36,488 nt of DNA, taken from the NCBI GenBank assembly GCA_024692955.1, contig JAILLW010000022.1:1-36488 (forward strand). Direction: 5' to 3'. A program made the position numbers and the translations under genes. How positions within the stretch are numbered: the stretch's first letter is position 1; each line of letters begins with the position of its first letter. The notes under the pieces are model-generated. The model did no database searches. It saw nothing but the letters and a program-made list of their open reading frames with translations, and was not told the origin of the DNA. This document shows, piece after piece, positions 15,885-24,306 of this stretch. The DNA is from Lachnospiraceae bacterium. Lineage in GTDB: Bacteria > Bacillota > Clostridia > Lachnospirales > Lachnospiraceae.

Positions 15885-16804
15885 ACATTCCCGAGATAAA
15901 CAAAGGAAAGATATCTTTCGGCGATCTCTTTCAGTCTTTTCATAAGCGCGATGTCCGTGGGACCGGGCTCTCTCATCCTGTAATTCGGGAAGTATCTTGT
16001 GATATGGAGCGGGATCTCTTCGGAAAGGTCCGCGATCCACTCTGCCTCCCTGTCCATATCCTCTTCGGAATCGTTCAGTCCCGGCACGATCAGGGAGGTA
16101 AGCTCTATATGACAGCCGGCGCGGTGCGCCTGTCCGATAAAGGAAAGAACGGTATCAAGATCTCCGCCGAGTCTTTCATAACCTTCCTTCGAAAAACACT
16201 TCAGATCGATATTCATGGCATTCGCAAACGGAAGCAGTTTTTCGAGGATCCCGGACTTCACGCATCCGTTCGTTACAAATACGTTCTTAAGCCCCGCTTT
16301 CCTTATGAGGACTGCGGTATCGTAAACGAATTCCCAGCCGATGAGGGGCTCGTTATAGGTATAGGCGATCCCCAGGTTTCCGGGCTCTTTTTTCGCAAGT
16401 TCCGAAGCAAGGCCTGCGAGTTCCTCCGGAGTCATATGCTCCGAAAACGGCTCGCAGCCTGCCGCATCCTTCTGTGAGATCTCATGATTCTGACAGAAGG
16501 GGCATTTCAGATTGCAGCCGAAGCTTCCGACGGAAAGAATCCTGCTGCCGGGAAAAAACCGGTAAAGCGGCTTCTTTTCGATCGGATCCAGCGCGATCCC
16601 GGTGATCACTCCGTAGTTCAGGGATATGTTTTTTCCATCTTTTGCCTGCCGCGCGCGGCAAAGGCCGGTCTGTCCTTCTAAAAGGGCGCAGGCATGGGGG
16701 CAGACTCCGCATGCGATCCGCCCGTCCTGCTCTTTCGCGTCCGGTCCTTTCACAGCCGGGCCTTCCGGCATCATTTCCCCTGACGACATTCTGTCGTCAC
16801 TCAT
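15881..16804 (-). CDS. amrS: AmmeMemoRadiSam system radical SAM enzyme
   Basis: 307-aa radical SAM protein of the AmmeMemoRadiSam group (related to PflA-like activating enzymes). The SAM cluster motif CNLKCPFC supplies C97, C101 and C104. Ahead of it is an N-terminal cysteine set (C32, C35, C39 in the CGVCPHAC stretch, and C49 in GLCRAR), typical of the group and probably binding an extra metal or cluster. Further family motifs are YTYNEPLIGWEFV, VFVTNGCV, NIDLKCFS and HITRYFPNYRM. I prefer the ATG at 16802-16804 (GAGGTGG 6 nt upstream), which overlaps the preceding gene by 8 nt in an ATGAGTGA arrangement. The biochemical role of the system is unknown; a modification involving all three partners is usually assumed. 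Confidence 0.93.
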   Translation of the reverse strand: MSDDRMSSGEMMPEGPAVKGPDAKEQDGRIACGVCPHACALLEGQTGLCRARQAKDGKNISLNYGVITGIALDPIEKKPLYRFFPGSRILSVGSFGCNLKCPFCQNHEISQKDAAGCEPFSEHMTPEELAGLASELAKKEPGNLGIAYTYNEPLIGWEFVYDTAVLIRKAGLKNVFVTNGCVKSGILEKLLPFANAMNIDLKCFSKEGYERLGGDLDTVLSFIGQAHRAGCHIELTSLIVPGLNDSEEDMDREAEWIADLSEEIPLHITRYFPNYRMREPGPTDIALMKRLKEIAERYLSFVYLGNV

Positions 16805-18182
16805 GACGGACCACCTCAAAACGTTTCAGGCTGACCTTTTCGCCTTCACGGATCCCTGCCTTTCTCTTCGCAATGGCGATCTGTTCCTCGATCGTATCGA
16901 CCCCATCCAGATTCGGGAGCAGGAGCCCCCGCTTATAGCCGCTTTCCACGATGACCCCGTAGCGTTTTACATCAAGCTCCGAAGGAGAATCGACAGCCTC
17001 CGGTTCATCGAGCACATCCACGCTGATCTCAAGAGAGGGCAGTTCTTCTTCCGTGACGGGCGTGAATCGCGGATCTTTCGTAGAGGCCGAGATGGCATTC
17101 TGCAGGATCTCCTCCGCCAGATTGTCGCAGGTCGGACCGATGGTCCCGATGCAGCCCCTCAGCATTCCGCATTCATGGATCGACACGAACGCCCCTGCCC
17201 TCTTTTCGAGCATCTCCTCCGGTGCCTTCGCGATCAGAGCGTCCCTGAATTCCTCCGGGCGGCCGCCGCGTATGTAGGCGTTGACCGTCGATACGGCAAG
17301 TTCCACATACGGATCTGTCGCGTTTTTCTCTTTTGTCTCGGTTTTATCTATTTCATCGCCGGAAGCGGAAGGTTCCGGCTCGAAGATCCCGAAACCGTAG
17401 CCCACCCCGAAGGTTGCCTCGTGGGAGAGGATCTCGGGATGGATCTTTTCCTTATGAAACACGCCCGCCATGATCGTAAAGGAGCGATGGCCGCACTCTT
17501 CGGCCTCTCCAAGGAGATCCTCATCGAACTCCTTAAGCTCCGATAAAGCTCCTCTTCCCATCACTTCCATCAGTTTTTCATCATAGCGGGGACCGGCAGC
17601 CTTATATCCGTAGGGTCCGTCCTCCTTCTGGCAGTGGGACAGATCCCCGCTTGCCACAAAGACGATCTTCTTTTGCGGAAAGCATTCATCCGCCACGCTC
17701 CGGATCATCCGTCCGAAGCATTCATGGATCTCAAGGGAAAGTCCCGAAAGTCCGATCCTGACCAGTTTGTAATCACGGTATCTTCTGTTGATAAAATATA
17801 GAGGGACCATAGTCCCGTGATCGTTCAGAAGAGGATTTCTCCCCGCCCCGTCCGTCCCGGCGGGCATGCCGATCTTCATTGCGCGCTCCGAGAGCGCGTC
17901 CGTGAACTCTTCATCATAGGAAACGTCAAAGGATAGTTCCGGATGCCGGAAACGCGAAAGATCTCCGCGTTCCCCCTTTCCGGGTGAGATATGGAAATAG
18001 TCGGAATACATCACGGAATGGGGTGAAGTCAGAATGATCGTATCCGGCCGGATCTCTTCGATCTTTCTTGCGATACGGTCATAAGAATCCAGGGTGTCCC
18101 GTATCCTGTTTACTTCATCACCGCCGATCTCGGGGATTGCGATCGGCGGGTGGGGTACCATAACTCCGCATACGATCGGCAT
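16797..18182 (-). CDS. amrB-amrA: Memo-like/LigB and AMMECR1 fusion (AmmeMemoRadiSam proteins B and A)
   Basis: 461-aa two-domain fusion. Residues 1-270 form a Memo-like domain of the LigB extradiol-dioxygenase fold with the expected metal or active-site residues: H11 in VPHPP, H55 in TSPHS, D121-H122 in LLNDHG, H183 in SGDLSH and H232 in ECGHRSF. An acidic linker (about 270-290) leads to an AMMECR1 domain (about 292-461) with the diagnostic LRGCIGT near 341-347 and DPRFTPVTEEELPSLEISVDVL. The strong GGGAGG site 6 nt before the ATG fixes the start. The radical SAM gene follows with an 8-nt overlap and the c-di-GMP protein precedes by 15 bp, so the three are probably one operon. Molecular function is not established for these domains. 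Confidence 0.93.
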   Translation of the reverse strand: MPIVCGVMVPHPPIAIPEIGGDEVNRIRDTLDSYDRIARKIEEIRPDTIILTSPHSVMYSDYFHISPGKGERGDLSRFRHPELSFDVSYDEEFTDALSERAMKIGMPAGTDGAGRNPLLNDHGTMVPLYFINRRYRDYKLVRIGLSGLSLEIHECFGRMIRSVADECFPQKKIVFVASGDLSHCQKEDGPYGYKAAGPRYDEKLMEVMGRGALSELKEFDEDLLGEAEECGHRSFTIMAGVFHKEKIHPEILSHEATFGVGYGFGIFEPEPSASGDEIDKTETKEKNATDPYVELAVSTVNAYIRGGRPEEFRDALIAKAPEEMLEKRAGAFVSIHECGMLRGCIGTIGPTCDNLAEEILQNAISASTKDPRFTPVTEEELPSLEISVDVLDEPEAVDSPSELDVKRYGVIVESGYKRGLLLPNLDGVDTIEEQIAIAKRKAGIREGEKVSLKRFEVVRHE

Positions 18183-18197
18183 AAGTCCCTCCCTTTC

Positions 18198-21100
18198 TCA
18201 TCCAAGAAGCTTTTCAAACTCCTCTGCAGGCATCGGCTTATAGAAATAATAGCCCTGAACGAAACGGCCGCCCTGTTCCCGGATGAAGTTCACCTGTTCC
18301 TCGGTCTCCACGCCTTCGGATATGGTCTCGAATTCCAGATTCTGCGAAAGCTGCATGATCGCGGAGATGACGGCACGGTTCTTTCTGTCCATTTCGCTCT
18401 TCATAAAGAAGCCTCCGTCGATCTTGATCACATCGACGGGCAGTGTTTTCATAAAGTTCAGCGTGGAATAGCCGGAGCCGAAATCATCCATGGAGATCAC
18501 GAATCCCAGTTCCTTAAGCCTCTTGATCATCGTGATCATCCGCTCGGTATCCTCGAAGAAAATGCTCTCGGTGATCTCGAGTTCCACTTCCTTCGGCTCA
18601 AGTCCGTATTCCGCCACAAGGCCGCTGAAATAGTCGGGCAGTTCGTCATTTACAAGATGCAGTCTCGATACGTTGATGGAAATGAGCGGAACCTTCTTCC
18701 CCTCTTTTTTCCATTTGGAGATATAAGCGAATGTCTTTTCGTAAACGGTCTCATCAATCTTGACCACCAGCCCGTTCTTTTCGGCAAGGGGAATAAAGCT
18801 TCCCGGCTGAATGATGGTTCCGTCCTTATCCTGCATCCTCACCAGAGCTTCCGCGCCGATGATCGAATTGTCGATCACATTCACCTTCGGCTGAAAGTAG
18901 ATCCGGAAGCCGTCATTTGAAAGCGCATGGCGGATCCGGTCGGTCATTTCATCCGTTTCCTTCTCATGCTGCTCGAATTCCGGTGAATATACATAATAAC
19001 CGCCCGTCTTGTTAATGTCGTTCATTGCCACTCTTTTTGCCTTCATGGCTTTATCAAGGCAGCGGTTGAAATACTGTTCGTCCCTGGAGATTGCATAGGA
19101 GCCGCCGAATACCGTGATCTCGATCCTGGGGAATTTCTTCCGGTATCTCCGCGTAAGCAGACGGGAATAATCCTTCAGTTTTTCCCGGATCCGGTCCTGT
19201 CCCCTGCGCTTAAGGAGCAGTACGAAATCATCCCCTTTTATCCGGCAGAGAAACTCTCCTTCACCGACATCCTCCTGCAGAAGGGATCCGAGTGATTTCA
19301 GAACTTCATCACCGGTCACATAGCCGTATTCATCATTGATCTTCGCGAAACGGTCGATCCCCAGCGTCAGTACGGTATACTCATGTTCCGCCGCCACCAC
19401 GGCTTTGGTCGCAAGGAGCATGAATTTGTCATAGGAGGTGACCTGTGTCAGGGAATCCTCGCCCTTTACGCGGTGAAGCAATTCCGTAACATCTGTTATG
19501 CTTATCAGGATATCCGTCTGGTAACCAGCCTCATCCATATGCGTCGCGGTATAGGTATACCAGCGGTCCTTTTCCTCATCATAGACTTCGATGGATTTGT
19601 CCTCGAAGCCCTGATTCAGCGGGCAGGTCGAGCATCGTTCCGAACGGCCGTACAGGCTTTCATAGCATTTTCTGCCGTATTCGATCGTTTTGAAGAAGCT
19701 TCTGCCGTATTTGCTCACATGCTTCACTTCAAAGGTATTTCGGTCGATCACGTAATAGACCGTTTTCTGGGCATCCATCACGCTTCTGTTCAGAAGAGAT
19801 TCCGTTTCGAGACGGGCATGTGTCTGGCGGGAGATCAGATAGCTGCTGATCAGCCGGACGATGCTTTCCAGCGTGGTAAGCTCGTTATCCTTGAATTCAT
19901 GGTCTTCAAACGCATCGAAGCAGAGCATGCAGGAGAGCTTCCTGTGATCCATGATCGGAAACAGTATCCCCGTTACCGGGACACAGGTCATGGTCACGAT
20001 CTGGCGGAAGAAGTCCATCCCGTCTCCCCTTCCGGAATTCAGGATGAAATAATTTCCCTTCTTTTTTGTGGCTATATCGTTAAACTCGTCCCAGTGATCC
20101 ACGATGGAGGTTTTCATGGTCTCCACATCGTTGCCGTCGTATCTCCGGCACCACTTGATCGTGGTATCGATGGTATGGGTCTCGAAATCCGCTCCAAGAA
20201 GAAAGGCCCGGTCCAGACCGTAATGAAGGCAGAGTTCTTCGAAGATCTTTTCAATGGCCTTTTCAAGATCCGGTTCTTTTGTCAGATTATCAAAGGTAAA
20301 GTCAAAGAGCTTTTTATTCAGTTTCCGGCTCTGTTCGCCGGTCCTTCTCGCATCCTCAAGGAACGCATTCCTCTTCCGGAAAGTGGTTCCCTGGAAAATA
20401 TCCTTTACGATCTCATGGCTCGTCTCGATGATCCGGTTTCCGCCCTCTTCCTTGGCCTTGGTAAGGGCCAGATCCGCTTTCGTATAGAGTTCGTCAAAGC
20501 CGTAGCCGTCCTTCGGAAAATGGGAGATCCCGACGCTGACTGTTATATGACGGTCGTCCCGGATCGTCACATGCTCCCACAGACGTTCCATCATCTTCCC
20601 GACCAGATCCAGCGTTTTTTCAGGAGTGATTCCCTTGCAGAATATGATGAACTGGTCTCCGGCGATCCTTCCCACGATGTCTTTCGCCATAAAACTCGTG
20701 TAGATCATCCCGGAAACGGTCTGCATCACGACATCGCCGTACATTTTTCCGTAGGATTCGTTGAGTTCGTGAAAACGGTCGACATCGACCAGAATAATAG
20801 ATGCGTTCTCGGCATTGGCGTCCAGTTCCGCCCTGATAAGATCAAACGCCCGGTCCTTTCCGTTAAGGCCGGTCAGAAGATCCTGTTCGGTCTTTCTGCC
20901 CTGATTATCCTTTAAGGTCTTCTCGGCCGTGATCTCATAGCGGCGGCCGAATACCTTCGTGACCTTTCCGGTTTCCTCATCGGACACGGCATTTCCCATG
21001 TACCGGTACCAGGAATAATTATACTTTTCGGAGACCATCCTGAATTCCGAAAAGACAAAATCCTTCCCCGCATCCAGTTCCGCGCAGAAGACATCAAAAA

Positions 21101-21347
21101 CATGCACATCCTCTTCATTGATCAGCTGTGCTTCCTTTACCGCGGAATTGTAGTGCTCAAAAACGACCGTATTGGTCTCCATGGTATCCGATATGAAGTT
21201 TACAGTCATGGTGCGGCTGGAAATGTCATATTCCCAGATCGCGGAATCCTGCGCAGACTGAAGAAAAGCATCCCGCATCTTAATGATCGAGAGCTCTTCC
21301 CCCAGATTATCGGTCAGGAACAGAGCATCCTGGTTACCTTCACCCAT
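18198..21347 (-). CDS. PAS-GGDEF-GAF-PAS-GGDEF-EAL c-di-GMP protein, probable phosphodiesterase
   Basis: 1049-aa cytoplasmic signalling protein without membrane segments. Order by inspection: PAS-like (about 25-140); GGDEF-like 1 (about 155-310) whose active site reads AGDQF near 229; GAF-like (about 345-510); PAS-like (about 525-610) with a CSTCPL cysteine pair near 572; GGDEF-like 2 (about 620-775) reading KGDDF near 704; EAL (about 800-1045). Both GGDEF motifs deviate, so cyclase activity is doubtful. The EAL domain keeps its catalytic set: EAL in GAEALVR, N in SINVSR, E in ELEITES, the pair in MDDFGSGYS near 954, K in VIKIDGGF, E in SEGVETEEQ and Q in QGYYFYKPM. Likely activity is c-di-GMP hydrolysis to pGpG under sensory control. 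The ATG follows a GGAG site by 8 nt. Confidence 0.92.
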   Translation of the reverse strand: MGEGNQDALFLTDNLGEELSIIKMRDAFLQSAQDSAIWEYDISSRTMTVNFISDTMETNTVVFEHYNSAVKEAQLINEEDVHVFDVFCAELDAGKDFVFSEFRMVSEKYNYSWYRYMGNAVSDEETGKVTKVFGRRYEITAEKTLKDNQGRKTEQDLLTGLNGKDRAFDLIRAELDANAENASIILVDVDRFHELNESYGKMYGDVVMQTVSGMIYTSFMAKDIVGRIAGDQFIIFCKGITPEKTLDLVGKMMERLWEHVTIRDDRHITVSVGISHFPKDGYGFDELYTKADLALTKAKEEGGNRIIETSHEIVKDIFQGTTFRKRNAFLEDARRTGEQSRKLNKKLFDFTFDNLTKEPDLEKAIEKIFEELCLHYGLDRAFLLGADFETHTIDTTIKWCRRYDGNDVETMKTSIVDHWDEFNDIATKKKGNYFILNSGRGDGMDFFRQIVTMTCVPVTGILFPIMDHRKLSCMLCFDAFEDHEFKDNELTTLESIVRLISSYLISRQTHARLETESLLNRSVMDAQKTVYYVIDRNTFEVKHVSKYGRSFFKTIEYGRKCYESLYGRSERCSTCPLNQGFEDKSIEVYDEEKDRWYTYTATHMDEAGYQTDILISITDVTELLHRVKGEDSLTQVTSYDKFMLLATKAVVAAEHEYTVLTLGIDRFAKINDEYGYVTGDEVLKSLGSLLQEDVGEGEFLCRIKGDDFVLLLKRRGQDRIREKLKDYSRLLTRRYRKKFPRIEITVFGGSYAISRDEQYFNRCLDKAMKAKRVAMNDINKTGGYYVYSPEFEQHEKETDEMTDRIRHALSNDGFRIYFQPKVNVIDNSIIGAEALVRMQDKDGTIIQPGSFIPLAEKNGLVVKIDETVYEKTFAYISKWKKEGKKVPLISINVSRLHLVNDELPDYFSGLVAEYGLEPKEVELEITESIFFEDTERMITMIKRLKELGFVISMDDFGSGYSTLNFMKTLPVDVIKIDGGFFMKSEMDRKNRAVISAIMQLSQNLEFETISEGVETEEQVNFIREQGGRFVQGYYFYKPMPAEEFEKLLG

Positions 21348-21392
21348 TTACCATACTCCATCTTACGTCCGATAGGATACGAACGTGATATG

Positions 21393-21421
21393 AGTGTACC
21401 ACATAAGAGGGGAAAAGTCCA
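21393..21421 (-). promoter_or_regulatory. Candidate promoter for the c-di-GMP/AmmeMemoRadiSam operon
   Basis: Minus-strand -35 TGGACT (21416-21421), 17-bp spacer, extended -10 TGGTACACT with TACACT at 21393-21398. It would give a leader of about 40 nt. The -35 matches consensus only partly. Confidence 0.5.
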
Positions 21422-21435
21422 TCTTTATCCCTTCC

Positions 21436-22239
21436 TCAGCCCTTGTTCAGAATAAGCGCGATAAGCGCCGTGATCCCGTAGATCACGGGCTGATGGATCA
21501 TATAGACAAAAAGCGAATGCCGTCCCGGGAAAGAAAGCGGACGAATCTCCCGCATAAAAAGGCTTTTCTCCGAAAGAGACTCCTTTTTGTCCGCAAATAC
21601 CGCCTTATGCAGGAAGTAGCCGGTAAGATAAAGGAAAAACCAGGGAATAAAAGAAAAATAGTCGCTGGAATAGAATCCCCGGAAAGGAAATCCGAGGAAA
21701 GCCGTCAGGTAATTCCGGTAGAGACTCTCCGGAAGCTTTATGAATTCAAGTCCCTCAAATCCGAGGGCGCCTCTGTTCACGTTTCTTGTAAGGAAAAAGA
21801 GCAAAAAGGAGATGATAAGGCCCGCCGATGCCTTAACCCTTTTTCCGGATAAGGAGGACTCTGCGGATCTTTGAGATACCGCACCCTTAAGGGATACTGC
21901 ACCGGCAAGAACAAGAGTGCTGCTTCCCAGCATCCAGAGCACCCCGAAAAGATCGAGTGCATCCGGTATCACGAAATACGTCACCGCCGTTATCAGGATC
22001 CCTCCGCCGAGTTCAAGAAGCCCGCGTCTTACCGGATGGTGTCCGAAGGAGAAACAGAAGCCCGAAAGCAGAATAAATGTCCAGCAGATGCTCTGCTGCC
22101 AGAGATAAGCCCCGGGCCCGTAGAGAAAGTCCTCCGTGACCCCGAGGCCGAGATAGCAAAGGTCCCAGCAGGTATGGAAGAGGATCATGCTGAGGAGCGT
22201 GATCCCCCGGATCGTATCGAAAAGCCCGTAACGTTTCAT
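21436..22239 (-). CDS. DUF1624 / HGSNAT-like membrane acyltransferase-type protein
   Basis: 267-aa multi-pass membrane protein. It begins MKRYGLFDTIRGITLLSMILFHTCWD, the arginine-histidine signature of the DUF1624 (heparan-alpha-glucosaminide N-acetyltransferase catalytic-like) and wider acyltransferase-3 superfamily. About seven hydrophobic segments follow; the last includes GRHSLFVYMIHQPVIYGI, typical of the family C-terminus. It may acylate an extracytoplasmic sugar or polymer; the substrate is unknown. The reading frame can be extended upstream to 22326, but this would overlap the divergent small gene and its promoter, so I start at the ATG at 22237-22239. The ribosome-binding site is weak (AAAGCGG). 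Confidence 0.85.
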   Translation of the reverse strand: MKRYGLFDTIRGITLLSMILFHTCWDLCYLGLGVTEDFLYGPGAYLWQQSICWTFILLSGFCFSFGHHPVRRGLLELGGGILITAVTYFVIPDALDLFGVLWMLGSSTLVLAGAVSLKGAVSQRSAESSLSGKRVKASAGLIISFLLFFLTRNVNRGALGFEGLEFIKLPESLYRNYLTAFLGFPFRGFYSSDYFSFIPWFFLYLTGYFLHKAVFADKKESLSEKSLFMREIRPLSFPGRHSLFVYMIHQPVIYGITALIALILNKG

Positions 22240-22255
22240 TGTCTGTCCGCTTTCT

Positions 22256-22284
22256 TTGACATTCACAGCAATAAAAAGTATACT
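22256..22284 (+). promoter_or_regulatory. Consensus SigA promoter for small membrane protein and signal peptidase
   Basis: -35 TTGACA (22256-22261, perfect), 17-bp spacer, -10 TATACT (22279-22284). The predicted start of transcription is about 22291, only about 3 nt before the ATG at 22294. The same AT-rich patch offers a weak -10 on the other strand for the DUF1624 gene. Confidence 0.82.
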
Positions 22285-22293
22285 ATATCCGTT

Positions 22294-22596
22294 ATGGAAA
22301 GAAAAACGCTTTTTGAAAGGATCCACGGACTGCTTTCCATGAAGGTTGTCCCGATCATAGCAGCTCTTTTATGCGCGGGCGGCGTTTTTTTTTGTTACTA
22401 TGAACGCCATGTTCTGAAGGCACCCTTCCGGACCGTCTACCGGATCAGCCTCGTTTATCTGGTATTGTCCCTGATTACTTTCCTTTTCGGTTCGATGAAC
22501 CGGAAATCGGAGCTGAAGCCGCTGATCGTCGAAACGCTTCCCGGTTACTTCTTTTTTGCGGCCTTCGTCCTGATCACAATGGTCCTTCGCGGTTAA
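22294..22596 (+). CDS. Small three-helix membrane protein, unknown
   Basis: 100-aa hypothetical protein, MERKTLFERIHGLLSMKVV onward. It has three hydrophobic segments: about 17-35, 48-65 and 82-98. Its basic N-terminus suggests a cytoplasmic start. I do not recognise a family. Support comes from a consensus promoter immediately upstream, lack of overlap with other genes, membrane-protein composition and tight coupling to the signal peptidase gene 17 bp downstream. There is no Shine-Dalgarno site and the predicted transcript begins about 3 nt before the ATG, so leaderless translation is possible. An alternative start is the ATG at 22339 (MKVVPII), preceded at a distance by GAAAGGA. Confidence 0.65.
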   Translation: MERKTLFERIHGLLSMKVVPIIAALLCAGGVFFCYYERHVLKAPFRTVYRISLVYLVLSLITFLFGSMNRKSELKPLIVETLPGYFFFAAFVLITMVLRG

Positions 22597-22613
22597 ATAA
22601 CACTAATTATTTT

Positions 22614-23144
22614 ATGGAAGAATTCGAAAACAACCTGCCTGAAGAAAATGAAGAAGAATCCCTGAAGCCCTCAGGCCTTGAGGGATACCGGGAATTCTTA
22701 AGCTATGTCGTGATCTTTCTTGCCACTTTTCTTCTTGCTTATACGATCTTCGGAATGTCCTATATCCCGAGCAGTTCCATGTATCCGACGCTGGAAGTCG
22801 GGCATCGCTATCCTTACCTGAAGCTGAGCTACTTTTTCCATGATCCGGAAAGACACGATATCATTATCTATGACAAGGAGGGTGTCGCTTACTGCAAGCG
22901 GATCATCGGTCTGCCGGGTGATCATATCCTCTTTACCGACAGTGCCGTCCTCATAAACGGCGAACTCCTGGATACTGAATACGCGAGCGGTCATACCTAT
23001 GCCTATATGAACGACGAGTATGTCGTTCCCGAAGGCGAGTATTTCGTTATGGGGGATAACCGCGAAAACAGCAATGATTCCAGATACTGGGAATATCCTT
23101 ATGTCCGCCGTAAGCAGATCCTCGGACATGTCCTCAAAAAATAA
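22614..23144 (+). CDS. lepB: Signal peptidase I
   Basis: 176-aa type I signal peptidase, which cleaves signal peptides from exported proteins at the outer face of the membrane. An acidic N-terminal tail of about 25 residues precedes one membrane helix (FLSYVVIFLATFLLAYTIFG, 28-47). Catalytic serine S55 is in PSSSMYPTL and general-base lysine K95 is in CKRIIGLPGD. Box E VMGDNRENSNDSR is present near 145-157. Length is typical for Gram-positive SipS-like enzymes. The ATG has no Shine-Dalgarno sequence; it is 17 bp after the small membrane protein gene, so translation may be coupled. The stop lies 3 bp from the stop of the convergent birA gene. Confidence 0.94.
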   Translation: MEEFENNLPEENEEESLKPSGLEGYREFLSYVVIFLATFLLAYTIFGMSYIPSSSMYPTLEVGHRYPYLKLSYFFHDPERHDIIIYDKEGVAYCKRIIGLPGDHILFTDSAVLINGELLDTEYASGHTYAYMNDEYVVPEGEYFVMGDNRENSNDSRYWEYPYVRRKQILGHVLKK

Positions 23145-23147
23145 AGC

Positions 23148-24029
23148 CTAAAGCCGGATACTAATCTCGCCGGAAGAAAGAGTCTCCGTCCTCCCGTCCT
23201 CATAGCGGACCACGAGGCGGCATTCTTCATCCACGGACAGGACTTTTGCGCATCTTCCTGTGAGTTTTTCCGTATCCGATCCCTTTCCGTCCTGCTGGAG
23301 TACCGTAACGGTCCTTCCGACCACAAGGCTTCTTTCCCGGTATTCCGTCACATACGCCGTCGGGTCTTCCGCCCGGTATAAGTCGAAAAAGCGGTTAAGG
23401 AATGCGGCCGCAAGATCGCATCTTTGATCGGCCGGGGAAAATCTTCCCCCGTCCGCGGTCTTTCGTTCCGTAAATACGCTTCCGGCACGGTTTTGAATCT
23501 CCTCCGGAAAGCCTTCTTCCGGCGGATAAACGTTAAAACCGATCCCAAGTACCGCGTATCCGATCTTCCTGGTATCGGTATCAAAAGAGGCTTCCGTCAG
23601 GATTCCGGCGGTCTTTTTTCCTCTGACATAGATGTCATTTACCCATTTGATCAGCGCCTTTTCTCCCGAGACCTCCTCGACGGCCCTGCAGGCCGCTGTC
23701 GCCATGGTGGTGATCATCTCCGGCCGTCCGGACAAAAAGCCCCCGGGCCGAAGGAGCACACTCATATAGATTCCCGTATTCCGGGGAGAAAAAAAGCGAC
23801 GGCCGACTCTGCCTTTTCCGGCAGTCTGACCGCCCGCGATGAGCGTATATCCTTCCTTTTCACCTCTTTTTGCGGCTTCCTTCACAAGATCGTTCGTGGA
23901 TCCTTCCACCGTATCAAAAACAAGAAGCTTCGCAGAAGAGGCCTTTTCGTCAAGCAGCTTTTCGATCCGTTCCTTCGTAAGCCTGTCCGGATCTTTCTTG
24001 ATCTCCTGCTGTCTACTCCCGGTAGTCAT
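23148..24029 (-). CDS. birA: Biotin--[acetyl-CoA-carboxylase] ligase, catalytic type
   Basis: 293-aa biotin protein ligase, which makes biotinyl-AMP and attaches biotin to carrier lysines. Catalytic motifs: FDTVEGSTNDLVKEAA near the N-terminus, the nucleotide/biotin loop GGQTAGKGRVGRRFFSP (family GRGRxGR), and KWVNDIYVRGKKTAGIL (family KWPND). The C-terminal SH3-like domain is at about 235-293. The N-terminus before the catalytic domain is only about 30 residues, so the helix-turn-helix repressor domain of bifunctional BirA is absent; it should be a monofunctional ligase. I place the start at the ATG 24027-24029, which has GAGGAT about 10 nt upstream, 7 bp after the ACP gene. A longer frame would overlap the ACP gene. 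Confidence 0.92.
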   Translation of the reverse strand: MTTGSRQQEIKKDPDRLTKERIEKLLDEKASSAKLLVFDTVEGSTNDLVKEAAKRGEKEGYTLIAGGQTAGKGRVGRRFFSPRNTGIYMSVLLRPGGFLSGRPEMITTMATAACRAVEEVSGEKALIKWVNDIYVRGKKTAGILTEASFDTDTRKIGYAVLGIGFNVYPPEEGFPEEIQNRAGSVFTERKTADGGRFSPADQRCDLAAAFLNRFFDLYRAEDPTAYVTEYRERSLVVGRTVTVLQQDGKGSDTEKLTGRCAKVLSVDEECRLVVRYEDGRTETLSSGEISIRL

Positions 24030-24036
24030 CCTGTTC

Positions 24037-24276
24037 TCAGATCCTCGACAGGATGATATCCACCATCTCACCGACGTTCTTCATCGAGACCACTTCGCCC
24101 ATCGTAAACTTCATCCCGAAGCGGTTTTCGATGGCCGCTATGAGGTTGATGTGCTCGAGACTGTCCCAGTCCTCGATGTCATCCGCGGTGGTTTCGTCCG
24201 TCACGGTTATGCTCTCATCATCGAAGTTGTCCCGGAAGATCCCGTTTACTTTTTCAAAGGCTTCTTCTCTTGTCAT
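24037..24276 (-). CDS. Acyl carrier protein, partner of the FkbH-like enzyme
   Basis: 79-aa acidic carrier protein. The phosphopantetheine attachment serine lies in DWDSLEHINL (S39), the usual DSL motif of ACP/PCP domains. Length is typical. The ATG at 24274-24276 has AAGGAG about 8 nt upstream. It sits 30 bp after the FkbH-like gene and 7 bp before birA. By analogy with FkbH/ACP pairs in methoxymalonate and glycerate pathways, it probably carries a glyceryl thioester rather than serving general fatty acid synthesis. No other fatty acid genes are nearby. Confidence 0.93.
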   Translation of the reverse strand: MTREEAFEKVNGIFRDNFDDESITVTDETTADDIEDWDSLEHINLIAAIENRFGMKFTMGEVVSMKNVGEMVDIILSRI

Positions 24277-24306
24277 CTTTTTTCTCCTTCCCGGACCTTC
24301 CTTAAG

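Noticed and set aside
19383..20915. 510-aa plus-strand frame opposite the GGDEF/EAL gene
   Set aside because: Antisense shadow; the minus-strand protein is clearly conserved in several domains.
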